From Trichoderma breve (lineage: Eukaryota > Ascomycota > Sordariomycetes > Hypocreales > Hypocreaceae): a stretch of 64,000 nt of DNA. Of this stretch, positions 56,973-64,000 are shown one piece after another. Made by a program: the position numbers and the translations under genes. The stretch is taken from NCBI RefSeq assembly GCF_028502605.1, contig NC_079235.1, positions 2,604,001-2,668,000 of the forward strand, written 5' to 3'. Within the stretch, counting starts at the first letter, position 1, and each line of letters opens with the position of its first letter. The notes beneath the pieces are model-generated. The model was not told the origin of the DNA, ran no database searches, and saw only the letters and a program-made list of their open reading frames with translations.

Positions 56973-58918
56973 ATGAAGTTCAACAAGGTCGCAGCCGCCG
57001 CGGCTCTGCTCGCTGGTGTCGCATATGCCGAGGATGTTGAAGAGTCCAAGGCGGTCCCGGAGATTCCCACCTTTACTGTAAGCCAAGCTCTCCCTCTCCA
57101 GATTGGAAGCTTCAGCTGCTGTTGCTGCTGCTACTGCTGCTCTGGCGGCATGCGTAAATGACCGGCTGTGTGCTAACAGAGATTCTCGTTGTTTAGCCCA
57201 CCACCATCAAGGCGGACTTCCTGGAGCAGTTCACCGATGACTGGGAGTCCCGATGGAAGCCTTCGCACGCCAAGAAGGACACTAGCGGTTCCGACAAGGC
57301 TGAGGAGGAAGAGGAATGGGCCTACGTTGGCGAGTGGGCTGTTGAGGAGCCCTACCAGTACAAGGGAATTGAGGGCGACAAGGGTCTTGTCATCAAGAAC
57401 GCCGCCGCTCACCATGCCATCTCGGCCAAGTTCCCCAAGAAGATTGACAACAAGGGCAAGACCCTCGTTGTTCAGTACGAGGTGAAGCTCCAGAGTAAGT
57501 TGGCGCCTGCAAAGAAAACGAGGGCATCCGGACATGTACTGACATGTGTGCGCGTGCAGAGGGACTGGACTGCGGTGGTGCCTACATGAAGCTCCTGCGA
57601 GACAACAAGGCTCTCCACCAGGATGAGTTCAGCAACACCACTCCCTATGTCATCATGTTTGGCCCCGACAAGTGTGGCCACAACAACAGGGTTCACTTCA
57701 TTGTCAACCACAAGAACCCCAAGACTGGCGAGTACGAGGAGAAGCACCTCAACACTGCTCCTTCCGTCAACATCGTCAAGACCACCGAGCTTTACACTCT
57801 CATTGTTCACCCCAACAACACCTTCTCCATTAAGCAGAATGGTGTTGAGACCAAGGCTGGTAGCCTTCTCGAGGACCTGGCCCCTCCCATCAACCCTCCT
57901 AAGGAGATTGATGACCCCAAGGACACTAAGCCCGAGGATTGGGTTGACGAGGCTCGCATTGCTGACCCTGATGCTGTCAAGCCTGAGGACTGGGATGAGG
58001 ATGCGCCTTTCGAGATTGTTGACGAGGAGGCCACTCAGCCTGAGGACTGGCTTGTCGATGAGCCCTCTGTTATTCCCGACCCCGAGGCTCAGAAGCCCGA
58101 GGACTGGGATGACGAGGAAGATGGTGACTGGGTTGCCCCCACCGTCCCCAACCCCAAGTGTGACGATGTCTCCGGCTGTGGTCCCTGGTCCAAGCCTTTG
58201 ATCAAGAACCCTGACTACAAGGGCAAGTGGTCTGCCCCCTTCATCGACAACCCCGCCTACAAGGGTGTCTGGGCTCCTCGCAAGATCAAGAACCCCGACT
58301 ACTATGAGGACAAGAACCCCGCCAACTTTGAGCCCATTGGAGCTGTGAGTAGCACCCCATTTCTATCTAGTTATCTAGGACCGCTATGTTCCAAGCTTGG
58401 TTGCTAACCGTTTTTCTCTTTAATAGATTGGTTTCGAGATCTGGACCATGACCAACGACATTCTCTTTGACAACATCTACATTGGTCACTCCGTTGAGGA
58501 TGCCGAGAAGCTGGCTGCCGAGACCTTCTTCGTCAAGCACCCCATTGAGGAGGCTCTTGCCAAGGCTGATGAGCCCAAGTTTGACGACACCCCCAAGTCT
58601 CCCTCTGACCTCAAGTTCCTTGACGACCCTGTTCTGTTCATCAAGGAGAAGCTTGACCTCTTCCTCACCATTGCCCAGAAGGACCCCATTGAGGCCATTA
58701 AGTTTGTTCCCGAGGTCGCCGGTGGCATTGCCGCTGTTGTTGTCACCCTGATTGCCATTATCACCGCTCTTGTCGGCCTTGGTGGTTCTTCTGCCGCCCC
58801 CAAGAAGCCCGCTGCCACCTCCAAGGACAAGTCAAAGGACAAGTCCGAGGCTGTTGCCAGCGGTGCTGACAAGTCCAAGGGAGAGGCTACCAAGCGAACT
58901 ACCCGCAGCCAGTCGTAA
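56973..58918 (+). CDS. clx1: Calnexin, ER membrane lectin chaperone
   Basis: Four exons (56973-57077, 57197-57494, 57560-58344, 58427-58918) encode 559 residues. It has a signal peptide ([18 protein letters not shown]), a lumenal lectin domain ([45 protein letters not shown]), and a P-domain arm built of repeats of the [15 protein letters not shown] type (four copies) paired with NPDYKGKW and NPAYKGVW type repeats. [20 protein letters not shown] closes the lectin fold. A membrane helix lies at about 494-515, and the short cytosolic tail is Lys/Ser-rich ending TTRSQS. Calnexin binds monoglucosylated glycoproteins for quality control. Intron 1 has a GCT-rich tract (57115-57141). Confidence 0.97.
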
Positions 58919-60018
58919 AGGGTTGGGTGTATTTCCTTTGTCAGAGCGTTGTTGATCGAAGTAATGGCCAGATGTGGGATGAACAGAAATATCCAATATA
59001 CCAGCATCTGGGGCCAAAGTCCGAAAAAGAATTGGGAAGCCAAGGGGACTGAAAATGAATACTTAGCAAAAATTGTTATTTAAAAAAATGGGAATCAATT
59101 GTTATTACTGTTCCTTTGAGATTTGCGTGTTCAGTGTCATGTAGGATCCATTTGTATCGCGATGATTATACAAAGGCAGTTTAGTGTAAGCCAGCTAGCA
59201 AAGCCGATGTGGAGGATCAGTTATTGCACAAGAGACGCCAATGAGTAAGACGGCGGAGGTAAATGCAATCAACACGTGGCGTGTAATATTCTATACTATT
59301 ATCATCACTCGTCAAGCTGAATTGATTGTTTTCACCATACTGAAAAACTCGATGAAATGAAGCTACGATGATACTCGTGTTGGAAGGTTGGTCACAGGTC
59401 GTTCACAGAGAGCGCCAAGCCGTATAAGGAAAGCTACCTAATGATTCCACGATATACTACGGAGTATACTACTGGCGCCTTTAGGCCATTGACACGATAA
59501 GAGGGGAAAAGGGCAGATAAGCCGTTGCTACTGATGGACGGCGTTGGCGCTGGCGGCGATAGCAGAACAGTTTATAGCATTTTCTCGGTAAAGCTGCCCG
59601 TGATCGGAGCGCCAGAGTTCGGCAATTGTATGTAATGAGAAACAAAAGTGCGGTACGACAGTAATCCATCTCAAACGTAACGAAACGGCGTCTGAATCGT
59701 TGCCCATAGGCGGCCTTCGGCATGTTGCGGCATCGGCTTAACAATTGGCAGCCAATCTAAGCGGCTCCCCACACAAACCCCGTCTGTGGTCATGGTTCCC
59801 CGTTTTTTGCCTCCTCCCCCACACACGGCTACGGCCGGTTGCTTTGGGTTGAAGAAACGGAGGTTGATAAATAGGACGCTGGCCTTTTCTTTTCGTTCTC
59901 GTCATTTTTTGGCCGACGGCTTGCAAAGTTGCTAACTGACTAGGTGTTACCAGGAGCGGGCAGCAGTACATAGTCTTTGTCTTTGTCTTGTTTCTTCGTT
60001 GATATACCGCCGCCTACC
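58919..60018. other. 1.1-kb intergenic region between calnexin and mmsdh
   Basis: The calnexin 3' UTR and dehydrogenase promoter. It contains ATACTACGGAGTATACTACT at 59453-59472, a nested palindromic word. No gene seen. Confidence 0.5.
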
Positions 60019-61804
60019 ATGCGCCGCCTCCTCTCGGTCAGCGCCTCTGCCAGTGCCCGCGGATTGACTGCCGCTTCCCCTCGGTCTACCATTGCCCTGA
60101 CCAAGATGACCTCCAAGGCTCAGGCTGCTACAGCCGTCAGGAGAATCCATGCTACAGCCCAGCAGCTCAAGCCAATGGACGCCCTGTCGTCCACGGCCAC
60201 CAGCTTCCCCACGACGCACGAGCAGATCGAGAATGTGCAGAACACGCCCTACTTCATCGACAACAAGTTTGTCCAGTCGACGACGGACAAGTTCATCGAC
60301 CTGCCCGACCCGGCCACCAACAACCTGGTGACCCGCGTGCCGCAGATGACGCAGGCCGAGATGAAGGCCGTCATTGAGAGCTCCGAGAAGGCCTTCCAGT
60401 CGTGGAAGAACACCACCGTGCTGTTCCGCCAGCAGATCATGTTCCGCTATGTGCAGCTGATCAAGGACAACTGGGACAGACTGGCCGCCAGCATCACACT
60501 CGAGCAGGGCAAGACGTTTGCCGATGCCAAGGGTGATGTGCTTCGTGGTCTGCAGGTCGCCGAGGCTGCCATTGGCGCCCCCGAGCTGCTCAAGGGCGAG
60601 GTTCTCGAGGTGTCCAAGGACATGGAGACGAGGACCTACCGTGAGCCTCTGGGCGTCACTGCCGCCATCTGCCCCTTTAGTGAGTTTCCTGATCACTGGT
60701 TCCTGAAAACTAGACGGCAATGAGCTAATAAGTCGTTCTTTTTTACTAGACTTCCCTGCCATGATTCCCCTCTGGTCTATCCCCATTGCCACCATCACCG
60801 GAAACACCGTCGTCATCAAGCCCTCAGAACGTGATCCCGGTGCCGCCATGATCCTCGTCGAGCTGGCTGAAAAGGCCGGCTTCCCTCCCGGCGTTGTCAG
60901 TGTCATCCACGGCGCCCACGACACCGTCAACTTCATCCTTGACGAGCCCGCCATCAAGGCCGTGAGCTTTGTCGGTGGCAACAAGGCCGGCGAGTACATC
61001 TACACTCGCGCCTCTGCCAACGGCAAGCGTGTCCAGGCCAACCTGGGAGCCAAGAACCACGCCGCCGTCCTCCCCGACTGCAACAAGAACCACTTCATCA
61101 ACAGTGTCGTGGGAGCTGCCTTTGGAGCTGCTGGTCAGCGCTGCATGGCCCTGAGCACACTGGTCATGGTTGGCGAGACCAAGGAGTGGCTCTCAGAGGT
61201 TGCTGAGCACGCACAGGCGCTCAAGGTCGATGGCGGCTTCGAGGAGGGCGCCGATCTGGGCCCTGTAATCTCCCCCCAGAGCAAGGAGCGCATCTTGAGC
61301 ATCATTGACAGCGCCGAGAAGGAGGGTGCTACAATCCTGCTCGACGGCCGTGGCTTCAAGTCTGAAAAGTACCCCAACGGCAACTTCATCGGACCCACCA
61401 TCATCTCCAACGTCACTCCCGACATGACCTGCTACAAGCAGGAGATCTTCGGCCCCGTGCTGGTGTGCCTCAACGTCGAGACCATCGACGACGCCATTGA
61501 GCTCATCAACAAGAACGAGTACGGCAACGGCGTTGCCATCTTCACAAAGTCGGGCGCCACCGCCGAGACGTTCCGCAAGAACATCGAGGCCGGCCAGGTG
61601 GGCATCAACGTGCCCATCCCCGTGCCGCTGCCCATGTTCTCCTTCACCGGCAACAAGAAGTCGATTGCCGGAGGCGGTGCCAACACCTTCTACGGCCGAC
61701 CCGGCATCAACTTTTACACCCAGCTCAAGACGGTGACGGCGTTGTGGCAGAGCGCAGATGCCGTGGCCAAGAAGGCCGCGGTGCACATGCCCACGCTGCA
61801 GTAG
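60019..61804 (+). CDS. Methylmalonate-semialdehyde dehydrogenase, mitochondrial (ALDH6)
   Basis: Two exons (60019-60679, 60750-61804) encode 571 residues. The N-terminus [20 protein letters not shown] with later RRIHATAQQ is an Arg/Ser-rich mitochondrial presequence. The ALDH fold follows: [54 protein letters not shown] (formed across the splice), VIKPSERDP, the NAD-site [10 protein letters not shown], and the catalytic cysteine in [11 protein letters not shown] (C352). FGAAGQRCM and [23 protein letters not shown] sequences are typical of the MMSDH class. It oxidises methylmalonate and malonate semialdehydes to propionyl-CoA and acetyl-CoA with CoA and NAD in valine, pyrimidine and beta-alanine breakdown. 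Confidence 0.96.
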
Positions 61805-62313
61805 AGGGCGAAATTGGGTTGAGCGGTTTTGGATTGTTTGTGTGTTGAATAGGACGGAATGATGGGAAAATTGATGATGCCCTGATGAAATGAAGGGTGG
61901 TTGTCTCACAGAACATGCATGTACTGTACATAATATAGCCACGAGCAGATGGGCTGGACAGCATGGGAATTGCTTTTTTAGCAGAATGAAATAAATCTAC
62001 GTTAAATCCAGTATTATGGACGATTAATATGGTGATGATTTTGTTATCGGGTTGCTGAGGTGCGAGATTAGGCAATCTATCTACTGGGGGACGTCACATG
62101 CCACCTCTCACCTCTCCTCAACTTCCATCTTACTTATCACGCAAGACAAACGTGCATCAACCCCCATGTTTCCTCCTAAGCTGCAACCTCATCTTTGCAT
62201 CCTCTCTTTTTACATCGCCATCAACTAGAGTACATATTCTTACAAATCAGTCAACATCAAGATCAAAGATACTGATAATAGTCCCAAATAGTATATACAT
62301 GTTCTAAGTCACA
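61805..62313. other. Intergenic: mmsdh 3' UTR and F-box gene promoter
   Basis: AT-rich 3' sequence, then a CT-rich leader before ATG 62314. Nothing else seen. Confidence 0.5.
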
Positions 62314-64000
62314 ATGGCCCTCACTCTGACAGGCCTCCCATACACCATCTTCACAGACATCATCTCCCGCCTCTCCGCCACGGAAGCAATCCTCTGCCAG
62401 CGCATCTCCCGGGCCTTCCGCGAGGCCCTCACCAGGAACGACCTCTGCATCAGCCTCATCCTAACGCACTTCCCGCGCTCGCTGGAGGGCAGGCGGCTCA
62501 GGGCGCTTCTCCGGGCCGGCGACCTCGGGGCCCTCGAGCGCGGCGACTGGGCCGCTGTCTTTGCGAGGCTGGCGCGGCGGTACTTTCACCTGGGCAACGC
62601 CGTGCCGTGGAAGGTCGTCAAGGTGCCAGTGCTGAAAGATGACAAGCGGCTGAGGGGAGTGACGCCGTGGAATCGGTTTCTGAGCCTCAACGGCAAGACG
62701 GCGCCGTTCCACTTTTGGGACCCGGTATGGACCGTGGCCTCGGCCGAGGGGTTGTTGGTGTATCCGGCGCCGATGGGGGAGGATGTCAGGTTCCGGGCCC
62801 GGGATCTGGAGACGGGGGTTGAAGTGGATGTGCCCTTTGACATGAGCGGCAAGATTGTGAGGCGAGTCCGCATCAGCCATGGGATTCTCATGATGGAGTG
62901 GTGTGAGCAACAGCCAAGCCGTGCAGGCAACGGAGACGCAGCGATACATCGCCACTATGCAACCGCTTACACCGTCCGCAGGATTGGACCCTGGGACGGC
63001 GTCATTCCCCGGCGTGATGGCCAAGTGTCAGCCTATTCCTGGGCCTTTGAATTCCTCTGCGAGTGCAAGATTCACCACCTCGGTCTGCCTATAAATCACC
63101 AGGATCGCTTCTTCTCGACGCACAACGCTACTCACTACGTCGTCTACACATGGCAACCTGCGCGTTCCCCCTGGGAAGACGAGCCCCTTGAGCGGCTCAC
63201 AATATGGGAGTTTGGAAGTCCCTCTACATACAGACCATCCCAAGATCCATTTGGAACAGCAAACCGAGACGACTCCGGCCCGCGTATCATCCGCAGCATG
63301 ACAAACGGCCAGCTCCGCGAATGGGCCATTCGCCAGAGCGACACGCCGGCCCTACGTGTCATGGCTCTCGACGACTGCACCTGGGACGCCGCCAAGGGCT
63401 CTGCCTGCGGCCACGTCTTCTTCACCGAAGAGGAGCATCGTTGGTCTGCCGGCCCTCACAGCAGCTCGAATCCGCCACGCCTACATCGTGTCAAGACGAC
63501 GGGGATCCCGCTGATAGGTGAAGGCCCGCGGTGGGTGGACGACTGCGGCGGCGGAGGGGGTGTCAATTTGCCCTTTTGCTGCGACGGACGGTGGGCAAGA
63601 CGACTGGCGGGGGCGGACGACAACATTTACGATGTGGGCGACGACAGTTCTGGCGATGGCAGCGAGAAGGCATGGAACAATAATCACTCGCATACATGGC
63701 CTGGCCGCGCTCCCTGCTGGCGCCACGACGACTGGCCCTACGTGACGCTCTCCGAGGTCTTTGACGCCGCGGCCGGCGTCCGCGTCATTGCCCGCGAGTG
63801 CTTCATGCTCGAGACTCTCTCCGTGCACATCCGGCCCAAGATCCGCATTCAGGGCATCGGCGAAAGTGGTGCCAAATTTACTGCCAGAGGAACTACAATG
63901 TCACGCACAAGCAGGCGCAGAAGGAGACGCACACGGAGACCAAGTGCTGCGAGGAATGGCAGCGGGAGTAGCAGCAGCAGCGGAAGCAGTACCACTTCTC
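62314..64000 (+). CDS. F-box protein, incomplete at the right edge
   Basis: An open frame from ATG 62314 runs without a stop to the end of the window (562 codons visible). Residues 1-45 (LTGLPYTIFTDIISRLSATE, then AILCQRISRAFREAL) form an F-box, the adaptor that binds Skp1 in SCF ubiquitin ligases. The middle, with Trp/Arg-rich blocks, FEFLCECKIHHLGL and ALDDCTWDAAKG, has no repeat or propeller I can name; F-box proteins of this general kind are numerous in filamentous fungi. The last visible part becomes Arg- then Ser-rich (SRRRRRRTRRP). An intron near the end cannot be excluded. The target is unknown. Confidence 0.8.
   Translation, partial: MALTLTGLPYTIFTDIISRLSATEAILCQRISRAFREALTRNDLCISLILTHFPRSLEGRRLRALLRAGDLGALERGDWAAVFARLARRYFHLGNAVPWKVVKVPVLKDDKRLRGVTPWNRFLSLNGKTAPFHFWDPVWTVASAEGLLVYPAPMGEDVRFRARDLETGVEVDVPFDMSGKIVRRVRISHGILMMEWCEQQPSRAGNGDAAIHRHYATAYTVRRIGPWDGVIPRRDGQVSAYSWAFEFLCECKIHHLGLPINHQDRFFSTHNATHYVVYTWQPARSPWEDEPLERLTIWEFGSPSTYRPSQDPFGTANRDDSGPRIIRSMTNGQLREWAIRQSDTPALRVMALDDCTWDAAKGSACGHVFFTEEEHRWSAGPHSSSNPPRLHRVKTTGIPLIGEGPRWVDDCGGGGGVNLPFCCDGRWARRLAGADDNIYDVGDDSSGDGSEKAWNNNHSHTWPGRAPCWRHDDWPYVTLSEVFDAAAGVRVIARECFMLETLSVHIRPKIRIQGIGESGAKFTARGTTMSRTSRRRRRRTRRPSAARNGSGSSSSSGSSTTS

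Noticed and set aside
59947..60999. 350-codon minus-strand open frame opposite the dehydrogenase
   Set aside because: Leu/Gly/Val/His-rich shadow of GC-rich coding sequence; the plus strand is a complete ALDH6 enzyme.

Overview
This window is nuclear DNA of a filamentous ascomycete. Genes are dense, introns are short (mostly about 50-90 nt) with GTAAGT/GTATGT-like donors and CTAAC/CTGAC-like branch sites, and the proteins resemble Sordariomycete orthologues. I infer Hypocreales, probably Trichoderma or a near relative, from protein style and intron structure; species is not proven. I see no rRNA, tRNA, transposon, CRISPR array, viral sequence or secondary-metabolite cluster. All exon models below were read by eye from splice signals and reading frame.

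Layout, left to right: a bZIP factor with a hydrophobic segment (673-2504, +); a 3.8-kb gene-free stretch; a Sel1-repeat protein (6348-8484, -); a five-finger CCCH protein of the ZC3H3/Red5 type (10060-11658, -) divergent from THO subunit 7 (12040-13083, +); tubulin cofactor A (13301-13739, -); cohesin kleisin Rad21 (14509-16469, -); Golgi Ca/Mn ATPase Pmr1 (18475-21853, +); COG4 (22555-25018, +); Sua5 (25686-27014, +); zeta-COP Ret3 (27213-27952, -) divergent from MCM4 (28318-31496, +); polyphosphate polymerase Vtc4 (31916-34374, -); arginine delta-methyltransferase Rmt2 (35476-36842, +); hexokinase (36967-39261, -); OST1 (40420-42000, +); a tentative small gene (42405-42747, -); a 74-residue basic protein (43002-43226, +); a Pil1/Lsp1 eisosome paralogue (44483-45513, +); inorganic pyrophosphatase (46914-48154, +); mitoribosomal mL53 (48402-48751, -); SNARE Sec20 (49056-50343, +); methylthioribulose-1-phosphate dehydratase (50525-51580, -); a 3.1-kb gene-free stretch; a secreted GPI-anchored cysteine protein (54671-55359, +); calnexin (56973-58918, +); methylmalonate-semialdehyde dehydrogenase (60019-61804, +); and a partial F-box protein running off the right edge (62314 onward, +).

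These are mainly conserved housekeeping genes, not a functional cluster. Secretory-pathway genes are well represented (Pmr1, COG4, Ret3, Ost1, Sec20, calnexin), as are chromosome-cycle genes (Rad21, MCM4) and RNA-processing genes (Red5-like, THO7).

The points most worth a second look are mitochondrial-presequence-like in-frame extensions upstream of two genes with apparently cytosolic start codons (Sua5 and pyrophosphatase), a possibly membrane-anchored bZIP factor, two perfect MluI cell-cycle boxes in the shared RET3/MCM4 promoter, and a small secreted protein with four CX3C pairs.
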